Assembly (NCBI GenBank): GCA_032164245.1
Contig: JAVMKO010000001.1
Coordinates: 245,529,644-245,593,643, forward strand
DNA length: 64,000 nt
Direction: 5' to 3'
DNA from: Sternotherus odoratus
Taxonomy: Eukaryota; Chordata; Testudines; Kinosternidae
Part shown: positions 33,595 to 45,274 of the stretch, piece after piece
Numbering within the stretch: position 1 is the first letter of the stretch
Layout of the letters: the number at the start of each line of letters is the position of its first letter
Notes under the pieces: model-generated
What the model saw: only the letters and a program-made list of their open reading frames with translations
Told to the model about the DNA's origin: nothing
Databases searched by the model: none
Program-made: the position numbers and the translations under genes

Positions 33595-35990
33595 TAAATA
33601 TTCCCCACTGCAGAAAATATCCCTATATATACACAGAAAGAACAAATAAAATTGACCTTTAAGAACTTCATCATAAAAGGTGTGAAGTGCTTCTTGTGGG
33701 ACACCAATCACACTCAGGTCATCTTGGCTTTGATGGAAGCAGAGTGTTCGCAGCACTTTGCAGACTTGGACTCAAAGTTCTTCTCTTACATTGTCTTCTT
33801 TACATATTTACCTACTGATTAAAAAGGTATATGGGGAGTTGGACTCTCTTTACAGAATCAAAAGGGAAGAAATAGTGAGAATAGTTAATTCAGTTTTGAT
33901 AAGTGATAGATAAATATTGTAACAATTTAATAGTTACCATCATTTATTCTATACCCTACAGAAAGTCTTTAATTACATTAATGCTGTTCCCTAGTGTGAT
34001 AAACAAATTTCATCATAGTAATTAAATCCATTTTTCATAGCAAAACTGTTCTAAGTTTTATTGTGAGGCCCACGCAAGTTATAAGCAGCAGAGACTGGCA
34101 GAATGGCCTTAAGACTCCTCATCATATTCTAAAATAGCTATGCTGCCTGATTCCCTATTTAATTATAGAGTTAATTGGATTCCTTTATAAAATTAGAACA
34201 ATAGCTGGAGGCCAGCCTGATGGCCTCTGAGTAGTGCTCTGACATGCAGGAGACAGTTTCAATTCCCAGACAAAAAACTTGGGCACCTTCAGCATCTCAC
34301 TGGATTTGGATTTGTGATTCCATATGGCAGTCATTATCTAAGTGTCATTAGTATGTCTCCATACGCAGGCTTCTTCAACTGAGATAATGAAATTATAGCA
34401 CCTACATGAAAAGAAAAAAAGCTAATTTGATGAGCTAGGATCAGACATTTCTGTTATATTTAAAAACAGTGCTCTTTAGTTAGCAGTTTTGATACTCTAC
34501 CTGCCAAGAAGGAAAGGCAGTGAATCTTTAGAGGGAGATTGACTGTGAATTTCCATTGTTCCAAATGTTTAGCTTTTTTGTAGATTTGATCTTAACTCTA
34601 AATTTTTATTGTTGTTTTTATCCCCCCAATATACATGTTCTTGTAAGGATTTTTACCCATAAGTTTCTAACATGCTCTCAACCTCAGTTTCACCTCAACA
34701 CATTTTTCTGTTTGGGAATTTCCTTTGTTTTTAAACAGCCCTAACATGTGACTGATATGGGGTTTTCTCATCCTTCCTACTGATTTAGCAAGGCCTTCAG
34801 GAATGAAATCCAAATGCATGGACTTTCAGAGGTACAGATGAGAGGGCACTCCATCCTTAAATGTTATAAGGTCTATGATGGGAAGTACAAGGGGATTTTG
34901 TGGGACAGAGCATTGGGGGGAAGGCCCTTCCTTACTTCCCTTATATTGCAAAATTATGCCTGGAGCCATGATGTGCCTCACAATGGCCCCAAATTCGGGA
35001 TAGGTGGACAAGTGGTTTAGAGACAGCTTCCTGTCCTCCCTCCCCAGCTGCTCTGATCATGAGTTCCCCACAACTGAGGGTTTGGCACTGAATATTTTGG
35101 CCTTAAATTTGCAGGCTTCCACTTTACTGTGCAGTAAAAACAAGAAACTGTTTACATTCCTGCAATCCAGTGTCTTTTGGAGGATGTGCAGCTAGGTTTT
35201 TTCAGTTATTAGGGTTTTGGTTGGTTGGTTTTGATTTAAGTGTTAGGAGCCCACAATATCTTCCAGTAAAAAAGGAAGTGTGTTCAGGATTATGAGATAT
35301 TAATGGGAATGTGGTGATGGTAATTGTGTATTTTCATTTTGTGAACTGCTGTATAAATAAGAATGGTAGAAAACATTAAATACTTAAAAAGCCTATTAAG
35401 GCAAAATCAATTGTTTTCTGCAGATGTAGCAAAGCAAGGAAGCAGCATGAAGTGAAGGAGGGGCCACCAGTAGGGAATTTTTGCTAGCATAGAACCAATT
35501 CACACCTGTTAACCACTGTGAATAGGCTTACAGGTGATGCTGATATGCCATTTAAGTATAGTACAGCTTTATTCTGTGTAATGTCATTCACACACATTCT
35601 ATCCCATAATGATTTACTCATTGAAATGATGTAGGGCAGTGACAGTAAATGTAAATTACAGAAGACGGTGAACTATCTGAGATCATCTGAGGAGCTCAGA
35701 CTGACGGTTCTGGTACAATAATAGAGTGATAAGAATCAGAATGTTGCAATGAGGGACTGCTTTGGAGTTTCACCTGTGTGGTGTATTTCCGATTTTTGAG
35801 TAATAAGATCTTGGGTTTAGAGCAGCATTCTCCCCATGGAAGTTTTCCTCTCCCTTTAACATAATGAGTGCTGATGTGAAAAAGCTCTGAAGTACTTTGT
35901 TGCTTGTTTGGATTTTAGGTTGTCAGGAGTTATTGTTTATTATTTGTACTAAGGAAGGCCTAAATTCACAAAGGGATTTAGCCATCATTT
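33595..35990. other. Unassigned non-coding DNA
   Basis: No gene or named repeat recognised; mostly AT-rich. Confidence 0.5.
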
Positions 35991-35994
35991 CACA

Positions 35995-36192
35995 AAACAC
36001 TGCTTCACTGGGGGGCTGGTAAAGCACTGGAATGGGTTACCTAGGGAGGTGGTGGAATCTCCATCCTTAGAGGTTTTTAAGGCCCAGTTTGACAAAGCCC
36101 TGTCTGGGATGATTTATGTGAGGTTGGTCCTGCTTTGAGCAGCAAGATGACCTCCTGATGTCTCTTCCAACCCTAATTTTCTATGATTCTGC
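35995..36192 (+). mobile_element. CR1 LINE 3' end
   Basis: 'AGGAGGTGGTGGAATCTCCA'-like sequence, then 'CTTAGAGGTTTTTAAGGCCC', 'GGTCCTGCTTTGAGCAG' and the terminal TTTTCTATGATTCT. This is the canonical CR1 3' end. Only the last 200 bp are present (5'-truncated). Confidence 0.85.
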
Positions 36193-36745
36193 TCGGCACT
36201 TCTTACAGGATCCAAAGAAAACATAGGGAGCCATGTCTCTGCTGTTTAGGGACATCATACTGGCAATAACCATGTTTCTTTAAAAAACTGCAGTGAATAA
36301 GTGAGGTAAGAGCGGACATGCCATCCGGGCTGCCACAGTGCATCATAGCAGCCTGAAGACTATGCCAAGAGGAAGTAATCAGTGCCTACAAGTAGGAGCC
36401 ACTGAACTAGTTATGTCACTGTGGAGGAGTTGGGCTCAGAAATAGGTTGTCCCCCGGATTAAAAGATGTGTGTGATATACCATTTCACTGAACTGCATGT
36501 GACGGAAAATGAACAGCTATATTATCCCCTTATTATGTTAATGATAATGGTGAGTGGTACTGAAAATGGAAATAGATATAGAAGCGGCAATGTCTGTTAT
36601 TTCGGGGGGTGGCAGGAGGGGTGGTCAGTCCAAATAAATATTTCCTGGGAAAAACTTAAAAGAAACAAATGTGTTTTTACAGAATTACAGTAAAAGGGAG
36701 ACAAGCGTAGTAGACAGTCTCCCTGTCACTGTAACTTATAAACAT
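36193..36745. other. Unassigned non-coding DNA
   Basis: It may be part of the neighbouring Gypsy element but shows no domain. Confidence 0.35.
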
Positions 36746-36749
36746 ATGT

Positions 36750-37378
36750 GTTAACCATTAGAGTTAATTGTATTGGAAGGAAATGGCCTCCTACTAATGA
36801 GAAGAAACTGGCTATACAGGCTTAAATTGGACTGGAGTATGGTACACAACAAGCCAGTCAGAATTGGGGAATTGAAATTAAAATACGAAGCTGTTCCATA
36901 TGCTCTGAGAGAGACTGTGGAAAAGCAAATAATAGAAAACACACAACATAAACCTCACAGGTTTTTCTGTCTAATGCAAACAGCATGGGTACAAAATGAC
37001 AGGGGAAGGATGAAGTGGGTGAAAAGTGTTATAAAACAGATATTTGGACCAATCATATATCTGGTAGAAGTAAAAGGGAAGATATGAAGACTTACACTGA
37101 ACAGCTGTTACCAGATAAAATACAGTTTTGGGATGTGACTTCTGAAGTTAGTAAAAATGAGTGTAGGTTTTCATGGCCAGAGGAGGAGAGGGCGCTTTAA
37201 AATCGTGGCTGAAAGAGTGAGAAGGAGTGTGCTCCTGTTAGACATGATCCAAAGAGGACAAAACTCACTTTCTCTTTCTGGTGGGTGCCACTGGCTGCAG
37301 TGAAATTGCAACTTTCCCATAAGATTAAATGTGATTTTTTAATTGTGTTTATTATTTAAGGAATTTACAGGAAAGGAG
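36750..37378 (+). pseudogene. Internally deleted Ty3/Gypsy pol remnant
   Basis: An open frame (36773-37087) begins GNGLLLMRRNWLYRLKLDW, which matches the segment just upstream of Gypsy RT (family pattern 'GRNWL..I.LDW'). After a VPYALRETVEKQI stretch (the start of RT), the reading passes into 'TAWVQNDRG..KWVKSVIK' and 'GPIIYLVEV', which match the C-terminal end of Gypsy integrase ('VWVR.....W..G.V....GP.SY.V'). Most of RT, all of RNase H and the integrase core are missing, so two distant parts of pol are joined by a large deletion. A probable 3' LTR follows at 37379. The remnant is non-functional. Confidence 0.65.
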
Positions 37379-37645
37379 TGTGGTGTATTGAAAACTGTCT
37401 CTATACCTACTTGTAGGCTAGTGGGCTCTATAGAAAAGTACACAGTTTGAGTGAGACTTAAAAGAACCAGCCTAATGCAAGGTGGGGTAAGTTATGTCTG
37501 GCTGTCTTAGGGAGCAGCCTGTTTTCTTCCTCTCTCTCTCTTGGGGTCCTTGTGTGTAATCATTCTACAGTCTCAGAAATAAAGTAGCGTTATATTGCAA
37601 CCTGCCACCAAGAGTATTTATCTAACTTCTTTTCTGAACATAACA
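37379..37645 (+). mobile_element. Probable 3' LTR of the Gypsy remnant
   Basis: Begins TGTGGTGTATTG directly after a purine-rich tract (AGGAAAGGAG) that could be the polypurine tract, and ends GAACATAACA. An AATAAA lies near its 3' part (about 37580). A matching 5' LTR was not found in the window. Confidence 0.5.
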
Positions 37646-37689
37646 GTATCTAAAGTGGGGGTCAGGCACCTTAGTCCTTGTGTGTATCT

Positions 37690-37915
37690 GGGCACAGTGC
37701 CTACATGGCCAATTATGCTTGGCACTGTACAAACACATCACAAGAGGTGATACCTGCCTCAAATTGCGAAATGGATGAAGTAGACAAAGGCTAGATGAAA
37801 GGATGTATTATTAATCCCATTTAATAGATGGGGGATTGAGACACAAAAAGATTACATAATTTGCCCAAGATCTAGGAAGTCAGTGACAGAAGCAGAAGTT
37901 GAGCCCAGATTTCTT
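37690..37915 (+). mobile_element. MIR/CORE-SINE-like ancient repeat
   Basis: Contains 'TAATCCCATTTAATAGATGG', 'GATTGAGACACAAAAAGATT' and 'TTTGCCCAAGATCTAGGAAG' followed by GTTGAGCCCAGAT, the usual order of the MIR family core and 3' half. Confidence 0.55.
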
Positions 37916-38920
37916 GAGCCGCAGTCAAGTGAATTAATGTGTTGATGTGGTATTGAAAATGGAAAGAGATACAGAAGAGAACCCAGAATAGCAGCCAAAT
38001 TATAGTGAAGAGGATTTCATGGGTCCCATGTTGCCAGGATGTCAGGGCCCTGCAAGTCTGCTTTAGTTTTAAAGGAAATGTACTATAAATGTACACTCAA
38101 AGGAAGAGAACACCAGCAGTAAAGTCCAGCCCACTGGTAGGCCCAGGAAGACTCTTTAAAATAAATTTATCGGACAATCACATTTTTTAAAAAAAGTTTA
38201 AAGGCCAGTTCATGGGAGGGAAGAATCTTTTTTAGTCATCTCCCTTTCCTTGGAAATTTTTTAATCCCCTTGACTTGCAGATTTGCTCTGTACTGTACAT
38301 CACAAAGAAACTGCAGATGGAAAATGCTGCCTATATTGTTATAATGAGCAACTTCTATTACTGGGTAAAAAAAATACTTTTATTTTATCTTGAAATACAT
38401 TATTTGTATATCACTGGAAAAAGAATTATTTGGAGTATATGAACAATCCTTTTATCCACATTGCTTCTTACCAGATATAAATGGGGGATGTGTCCCCTGT
38501 AATAAGGGAATTTTTCTGTGTCCACAATACCTTGGCTGATCCAAGTGACAAAAGGATCTGAGTCTTCACACCAATTCACTTCATCCCAATACCTGCTCAC
38601 CTTGACTTTCCTTCCCAATCCTGCATGAGCAGGACTCACACTGTACAGGGAGGTCTGAGCTCAGGGGTTCCTGGTATTTACCTCAGTCTGTCCATGGGGA
38701 ATTCTGGGCAGGGATGAGGGTGCCCTGCTCCAGGATACTCATAACTCACTTTTAACTTGTAATCACTGGAATTCACTTAAACATATATACAATTTATTTA
38801 CACCAAAACTGTTTCTTTGTGCCTTAAAGAACAATTCACAGCATATACACAGTGTGAAATAATGGCTTGGGTAAAGTTCAGTGCAGCAGTCTCTCATGTG
38901 CAATAAACTTTATAGTTACA
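37916..38920. other. Unassigned non-coding DNA
   Basis: Possibly contains old LTR material at 38.45-38.9 kb, but no ends or domains could be seen. Confidence 0.4.
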
Positions 38921-38923
38921 GAG

Positions 38924-39545
38924 AGAGACAAGACGGGTGAGCTAATCTCTTTTATTGGACCAACTTCTGTTGGCGAGAGACAAGCTTTCAAGCTACATAG
39001 AACCAGGGTTACCATATTTCTCAAAGGGAAAATGAGACACCATATGGGGCTAGCCTGAGCCCCATCCCACCCCACACAGGGCTGCCCCGGGATGCCATAT
39101 CTATACAGGGCTGGCATCACTGCTTGCCTGAGCTCTGCCTACCCCCGGCACTATGCTGGGGCTGTCATCGCTGCTTGCCTGATCCCTGACTGCCCACCCT
39201 CCCAGGAGGTTGGGGCTGGCATGGCTGCTCACTCAAGCCCTGCATGCCCCCTGCCCAAGTCCTGGCTCCCCCACTGTGTGGGGCTGGCATCATCACTCCC
39301 CACCACCACCTTCCTCTGCACCCCACTTTTTGACAAAAGTGGGCCTTTGTCCTAATCAGCTGGCAAGAGCAAATGGGACAAATGATCACTTATGCCAACA
39401 AAAGGCAGGATGGCTGGGACAAGACTTAAAAAGGGCTCTGTCCCGGACCAGATGTGACATATTTCCACCCTACACAGAACCTCAGGTCTGGGAAAGGTAC
39501 TCAGCATATCAGGGCTAAATACAAGATCAAAGAGATTAGCATAAG
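38924..39545 (-). mobile_element. Penelope-like element 3' end, split by a MITE
   Basis: Minus-oriented PLE 3' end: TTTTATTGGACCAACTTCTG and GAGAGACAAGCTTTCAAGC, resuming after the insertion with TCAGGTCTGGGAAAGGTACT and AGGGCTAAATACAAGATC. The same order is seen intact at 27395-27550. Confidence 0.75.
39005..39473. mobile_element. GC-rich non-autonomous element inserted in the PLE end
   Basis: The 469-bp insertion is flanked by ATAGAACC (38997-39004) and ACAGAACC (39474-39481), 7 of 8 identical. The ends start AGGGTTACCATATTTC and finish GACATATTTCCACCCTAC, a weak inverted pair. The interior repeats a 50-60-bp GC-rich unit containing GGGGCTG.CATC.CTGCTTGCCTGA. hAT affiliation is inferred from the 8-bp duplication. 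Confidence 0.65.
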
Positions 39546-39547
39546 TA

Positions 39548-39700
39548 GGGATCAGCAACCATGGCACACGGCCCTGCATGGTAAGCACGCTGGCGGGCCC
39601 GGCAGCTTTGTTTACCGGCCATGTCCGCAGGTTCGGCCGATCTCAGCTCCCACTAGCCGTGATTCGCTGCTCCAATGGGGGCTACGAGAAGGGATGCAGA
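39548..39700. mobile_element. hAT non-autonomous element fragment
   Basis: Starts AGGGATCAGCAACCATGGCA and shares TTTGTTTACCGGCC and CAGCTCCCACTAGCC with related copies in this window. The right end is not seen. Confidence 0.65.
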
Positions 39701-39844
39701 TCCAAAGCTGCCATTGACGTCAGCAGGAATAATAAAAGTCAGAATTTAATCCATAGTGGTAACATTCTAGCAAATATGTGTATTAGACAGTGAAGTACTA
39801 GGAGGAATTTAAATAACGCCCAGGTAAGATAGGTTAGCTTCACA

Positions 39845-39965
39845 GTGACTTAGCATTTTCCAGATGAGAGAAGTGAGACACAGAGGTAAAATGACTAGCC
39901 CAAGGACTATGACTGAGGCAGGATTGGGTGTAGAAACTGTTGGTTCATAATCCTGCACTCAGACT
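39845..39965 (+). mobile_element. MIR-like SINE fragment
   Basis: Contains CCAGATGAGAGAAGTGAGAC, ACAGAGGTAAAATGAC and TAGCCCAAGG in MIR order. Confidence 0.55.
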
Positions 39966-40199
39966 AAATTTCTGTCAATGAAACATAAAACTTATTCAGA
40001 TGTTTGTGATTCTGATGCCACCTCAGGGATACCATGCAGGGAATATGTGTTCTCCTGGGGTAGAAAAAATAATAAGATAAAATAAAAGGAAAAAAGTGTA
40101 GATACATTAGATGTTAAACTAACAAGATGTGCACATAAGCAGTGTAGGTAACCACACAGCCTTATTATTGTAACCTTCATCCTCCCATCACTCTACTTC

Positions 40200-40335
40200 C
40201 TGTATATTTTGTATTGCTTTCACTTGTGTCATATCGTATTTAGATTGCAAGCTCCCCTTGGCAAAGACCATGCTTTTATGAAATGTCTAGCATATTTTTG
40301 GATGCTATGAAATAATTAATCATAATAAATGTTAG
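40200..40335 (+). mobile_element. Ancient L3/CR1-type LINE 3' tail
   Basis: 'TTTAGATTGCAAGCTCCCCT', 'GGCAAAGACCATG' and a final ATAATAAAT follow the L3-like tail pattern. Confidence 0.5.
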
Positions 40336-41080
40336 AGGCTGGCTTTTTAGACCAGAAAGCCTGAGTTCTATTTCCTATGCCATTTGGCTAGAATTTAACT
40401 GGGAGCTTCAGCATTTGCTATCTGGAGCCAATGATTCAGCTAATTAAGGACACAGGTAAGAAGAATCTAGTTTTATACACCAATTTTATTCAAGCTTGGA
40501 GATATTAACACCTAATTTTCACCTTGTTTTTAAGATGAAACTACTGGTGACATCATTTAAATGAGAATGATTTCTGCATGCTATAAATATGCACCAAAAT
40601 TCAATATTGAATGTAGCACTTACAAGGATTTAGATCAAAGTGCCAATGATCTGAATTACACCATCTGTGGCGACGAAAAGAAAAAACATACAAGAACCTT
40701 GATATGCATTTGCAGATCTGTTGATTTCATGGTACGTGTACTTCTCGACACAAGTGACTTGACAAAATATAAACCCAAGAACACAGATTAAATAATGGGT
40801 GGTTTAGAAGGTTACAAATTGACACAACAGGTTTCTTTCACTACTTCTATTTAACGTGGCATTCCTTTGTATGAGTTTATTGATTTCTGTAGTAATATGA
40901 ATTTATAGAATCACAATTTACACATTGCATCTTTTTCAAATAGTTAAACTAAATGACTCAGTGTATTCCCATGTTAGAGTCCAACAAACATGGAGATTAA
41001 AATGAGCCTTCACTTGTGAAGCAAATAGCAGGAGAGAACTCAGGCCAAAATACTTAAAGGCCCCTGGACACAGGGTTAGG
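40336..41080. other. Unassigned non-coding DNA
   Basis: A 76-codon frame (40561-40791) has no motif I recognise. Confidence 0.45.
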
Positions 41081-41084
41081 CAAC

Positions 41085-41262
41085 TAAATAAGTCCAATGG
41101 GGCCAGCACTGTGCCACTTCCCGCCGCCCCCATTGGACCACAGTGGCGAACCACAACCAGTGGGAGCTGTGATCGGCTGAACCTGCGGACGCGGCAGGTA
41201 ATCAAATCGGTCAGGCCCACCAAGGGTGCTTATTCTGCGGGCCAAGGTTGCTGATCCCTGGT
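41085..41262. mobile_element. hAT non-autonomous element fragment, opposite orientation
   Basis: The right end GGTTGCTGATCCCTGG is the complement of the left end at 39548. Internal blocks CCAGTGGGAGCTG and AACCTGCGGACGCGGCAGGT match that family. Confidence 0.7.
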
Positions 41263-41274
41263 GTAGACATAGCT

Positions 41275-41388
41275 TTAGTTTTCCAGACCTGAAGAAGAAC
41301 TCAGTGTGAGCTTCAAAGCTTGTCTCTCTCACCAACAGAAGTTGGTCCAGTAAAAGATATTACCTCACCTACCTTGCCTTTCTAATGG
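41275..41388 (+). mobile_element. Penelope-like element 3' end
   Basis: CCAGACCTGAAGAAGAACTC, CTTGTCTCTCTCACCAACAG and AAGTTGGTCCAGTAAAAGAT mark the plus-oriented PLE 3' end. Only about 110 bp remain. Confidence 0.75.
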
Positions 41389-41714
41389 TCTATTTCTGAA
41401 ATTTTAAAAAGATGCATATCTCCGTTTCACAAAGTCACTGAAGAGTAACAGCAGCCAATTACAAAATCCTAGATGTATACAATCTAGCATCAAATAAGGT
41501 ATGACAGTAGGAGATAAATTGTGAATTCCACTTTCCTTTGTGAACACCATTTGTGATTGTAACTCTACTTGTGGATTAGAGCATCCATTTTGCTAGTGGA
41601 TAGACTATGTCCCAGAAGCTGTCCCAGAACAATCAGAGGCCATCAACACTGACTGACTCTCCTCTGTTGGAATAATGAGGTTTCTACTATTAGGGATATT
41701 AACCTTGAACAATT
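41389..41714. other. Unassigned non-coding DNA
   Basis: Nothing recognised. Confidence 0.5.
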
Positions 41715-41722
41715 ATCTACAC

Positions 41723-42035
41723 GAGGGATCGGCAACCTTTCAGAAGTGGTGTGCCGAGTTGTCATTTATTCACTCTAATTTAAGGTTTCACGTGCCAGTA
41801 ATACATTTTAACATTTTTAGAAGGTCTTTTTCTATAAGTCTATAATATAGAACTAAACTATTGTTGTATGTAAAGTAAATAAAATGTTTAAAAAGCTTAA
41901 TTTAAAATTACATTAAAATTAAATTAAAATGCAGAGCCCCCCAGATCGGTGGCTAGGACCTGGGCAATGTGAGGACCACTGAAAAGCAGATCACGTGCCA
42001 CCTTTGGCACGCATGCCATAGGTTGCCTACCCCAG
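41723..42035. mobile_element. hAT non-autonomous element with perfect 8-bp TSD
   Basis: The 313-bp insertion has ends GAGGGATCGGCAACCTTTC and GGTTGCCTACCCCAG, flanked by ATCTACAC at 41715-41722 and 42036-42043. The centre is AT-rich (AATTTAAAATTACATTAAAA). Left and right arms contain GTGTGCCGAG and CACGTGCCACCTTTGGCACG. Confidence 0.9.
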
Positions 42036-42043
42036 ATCTACAC

Positions 42044-43565
42044 AGAGAATATATGAGGGAGCAGGAATTGGAGCCTTAATATCCCCACCAGCTTGAAGCA
42101 CATGGGGAAACAGGAAGCAGAATCAGTTTTAAAACAGGTACATTTCTAAGAAAGGGAAGCCATTCCACTGCCAGAAGCAAGATGGCCAAGCTAAGAAGGC
42201 CAGAAGAGCTGCCTGGTTTAAGGATTTAGACCAAACCCAGGGGACATCAGCACCAGAGGAAAGTGCGTCGGTTTCCACAGATCAGTAATTTTTGTGCTTT
42301 TCTAAGAGTAGAGAGTTTGTAGATAAGAAATTCCTTTGCTAAGCCTGTGTTTTCTTGCTTTACTCCCACTTTGTCTCTGCATGTTGTGAGTAGGAAACTT
42401 GAGTTCCCCCAAGAAGTGCACTCTGGTTGAGAGTTGGGTGGAATTTGCCTAAATAACTGGGGGCTCAGGAACTGGTTCCAGGGTTTAGGCAGCTGGACTG
42501 CAGGGTATTTCTACCCAAGAAGGGTCTGGATCTGGGCATGCACCTGACTGTCCAGAGATAAGAACAGTGATCAATCACTACACAAACCCAGAAGGTTTAG
42601 AAGCACAGAAGAGTCAGTAGTTGGATCCAATAACGAGAAGCTGGTGTCATCCAGAGAGGAAGACTGGGTCAGATGGTGACGCAAGGCCACAGCAAAACCC
42701 CCCCAAAAATAAAAGTCTTTCTAGAAATCCTTTCTAGAAATTTCCAAAAGCAGCTTACCGTGGATCACATTTTTGTACAAATTTGCTTGCTATTGAAGTA
42801 GTGCCTAATTTTTCCATACATATTATTTAAAACAACATTCTTCTTTCATGCACTAAAATCTGTTTTTAACCCATGCAGACTGGAAAATTCATAACTATGG
42901 TAACTGACCACAAAATGTGCCCACATCATTCACATTCCAGTAGCATCACGAATTACAGTTGAAGGTTTCATTGCATCCTGAGGTACAGGGTTCCTGCAGT
43001 GCAACAAACGTGCAAAGGGCTGTTTGTTGGTACGAATAACTTATATTCCATCACACATGGTACCATCTTAATTTTGTCCTCTCAGATTTTCCAATGGCAA
43101 ATTCAGGAGAAGAAGCCAATCTGAATGAACTGAAAAAACACGCAAGCAGAAAGAAAAGGCAACCACAAAATACCCTTTATAAATAAAATCAAGAAAAATA
43201 AAGAGAACTCCGGGAAAGCAGAACCAAGGAAAGCTTTCTCCCACAAGCACAGACCTCACAGCTTTCTCTCCAAAGCACAGCCATCTTCAAAGCTTTTTTC
43301 CCCGAAGCACAGCTCCCATCAAAACTTTCCCCAATCTCAGATCTTTGAAGTCAAACCTATGTCCAGAATTCAGCGCTCTTCAAAGTTCTCTTCTCCCCCT
43401 GCCCCCTAGCCTACTTTAAGTTTAAAGTAAAAAAGACTTCTGGTAATATTTTCAAAATGACCAAAGTGAGTTAGGACTCTAATTCCCATTTTCAAATGTT
43501 ACTTAAGCTCCTTACGGTTTGTCTACCTCAGTGTGGTACCTAAAGGGTGTGAGTGGCAAAGCACA
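42044..43565. other. Unassigned non-coding DNA
   Basis: No gene. A loosely repeated 'AAAGC..TC.CC' motif occurs around 43230-43340 (about 35-bp period), a short degenerate tandem repeat. Confidence 0.45.
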
Positions 43566-43569
43566 TTAA

Positions 43570-43822
43570 GGTTTTGTCTACACTAAAACTTTTGTCGGTC
43601 AGGGATGTGAAAAAACACTCCGGCACTGACAATAAATTTCACTGACAAAAGTGCCGGTGTGGACAGTGCTGTTGGTGAAAGAGCATCTCCTGCCAATATA
43701 GCTTCTACTAGTCATTGGGGGTGGTTTAGTGATGCTGGTAGAAGAGCTCTCTCCTGCCAGCATAGAGGGGGCTACACAGGAGACCTTACAGCGGCTCAGC
43801 TGCTGCGGTACAGGGAAGATAC
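43570..43822. mobile_element. MITE, right end lost
   Basis: Starts GTTTTGTCTACACTAAAACT, followed by CTTTTGTCGGTCAGGG and the internal palindromic CACTGACAAAAGTGCCGGTG. The expected complement of the left end is missing at the right. Confidence 0.6.
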
Positions 43823-43859
43823 AGCCTAACGTGCTGTGCTGTAACTGCATTAAAGTAGT

Positions 43860-44070
43860 CCTTTAATGCTGTAATTGCATTAAATCACATTAAAGTAGTC
43901 CTGTTAAAACAGTCTTGTTTGAAACAGGGCTATGTTAATGTGAACTAGGTACCTTTTAGAACATGCCAGCAGGGTCTACATGGGGCAGTTAGAATACAAC
44001 ATGCTAAAGTGCTTTACAAATCACACCCCTCTATGGTGCTGGCCAAGCACAATGCAGACAAGCCCTAAGT
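43860..44070. mobile_element. MITE-like repeat
   Basis: Sequence of the 'TTAAAGTAGTCCTGTTAAAAC ... GCAGACAAGCCCTAAG' type, an end shared with 19061-19270. The boundaries are poor. Confidence 0.4.
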
Positions 44071-44284
44071 ACCTTTGCAAATTCAGGTCAGATGTAGACT
44101 CCTAAAGGCCAGATGTTTAAAAGTATTCAGGGCTTTAAAGCTGCAATTAGGTACCTAGTGGGATTTTCAACTCTCATTAATTCCAATGGGAGAGTTAGGT
44201 GCCGAGAGACTTTCAAAAAATCCCACTGAGCAAGTATTGGCATCTTTAGGTGAGAGAATGCCTTTAAACATATTATTCTAAGGC

Positions 44285-44880
44285 AGTGGTGATCATTTTG
44301 GGGTGCAGATGCAGCTCTCTCTGTTTCTGAGCTGCATTCACATTATGCACGCACACACACACACAAATTATGTGCCAAAAATTAAAAATACTGCACACAA
44401 TATTTTAAAATTCTACAAAATTCTGCAAATTTTATTTGTCAAAATAACACTACATAATCTTGCCAGTTTCAATTATTTTGGTAATTTATTTCAAAATACC
44501 TGTCAGCAAGTTTGTCTGCAACAACAGAGAGACACACAAAAATTCCCTCCAGGAGTAGAGTTGAATAAACCCCTATGACAACCCAGTTACTGTTTATCTT
44601 CCCCCCTCCACGCCCCCCCCAAGTCCAGCCAGGGGTCCAGACACCCACAACTACTCCTCCTCAGAGCCACAGGGGCTCCCCATACTCAGATACTGACCCC
44701 CCTTGCCACCTCCAGAGCCAATGTGTTGCCCCCTGCAACTCAGACACTAGCCTTCCCCCATCCCCCGAGTCTAGCTGTGGACCCCCGCAGTGCACACACC
44801 CATCGCCTCCCCTCCTCTTACGTGAGTACCGCAGCCACTGGGCTATTAAGTCATTCTCCCATTTATTTCTGGACCAATGA
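44285..44880. mobile_element. Unclassified interspersed repeat with GC-rich 3' part
   Basis: Starts AGGCAGTGGTGATCATTTTG. AT-rich blocks CACAATATTTTAAAATTCTA and TTTCAATTATTTTGGTAATT are ones I recall as a common reptile repeat. A C-rich stretch (44600-44820) resembles the degenerate arrays inside hAT elements of this window. The 101-codon Pro/Ser/Thr-rich frame there is not a gene. Confidence 0.5.
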
Positions 44881-45139
44881 CTATTTGGTTATACAAAGTT
44901 GAATGTCTTCAAAAGTGAGCTAAATGTTATAAAGGAGTGGTATAAAGGAGTCCTCCAGTGTTGGTTTGTGTCAAACCCACTATATTAGGTGGTCTTTGAG
45001 CACACTCACTGGATCAGGTCCCACAGATGAGATAGGTGGGGAAACATGTATTCCGAGGAGCCTGTTTGGGCATAGGCATACTGGCTCTGTGTATGACAGA
45101 TTTTTAGGGCCCTAAGGGACTTTATTGGTGGATACTTAG

Positions 45140-45270
45140 CCCTGGTTTATACTACAGAGTTAGGTCAACGTAAGGCAGCTTACATTGATATAACTCTGTA
45201 ATTGTATACACTAAAATGTAGCCCCCACTGATGTAATTCACCTCATACACCGACTTAATAATTCCACTCT
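45140..45270. mobile_element. MITE with internal palindrome
   Basis: CCCTGGTTTATACTACAGAG is followed by the near-palindrome GTTAGGTCAACGTAAGGCAG / CTTACATTGATATAAC. Same class of ends as 2005-2288. Confidence 0.6.
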
Positions 45271-45274
45271 AGAT

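Noticed and set aside
44575..44880. 101-codon Pro/Ser/Thr-rich frame as a mucin-like peptide
   Set aside because: It is C-rich low-complexity DNA within an interspersed repeat.
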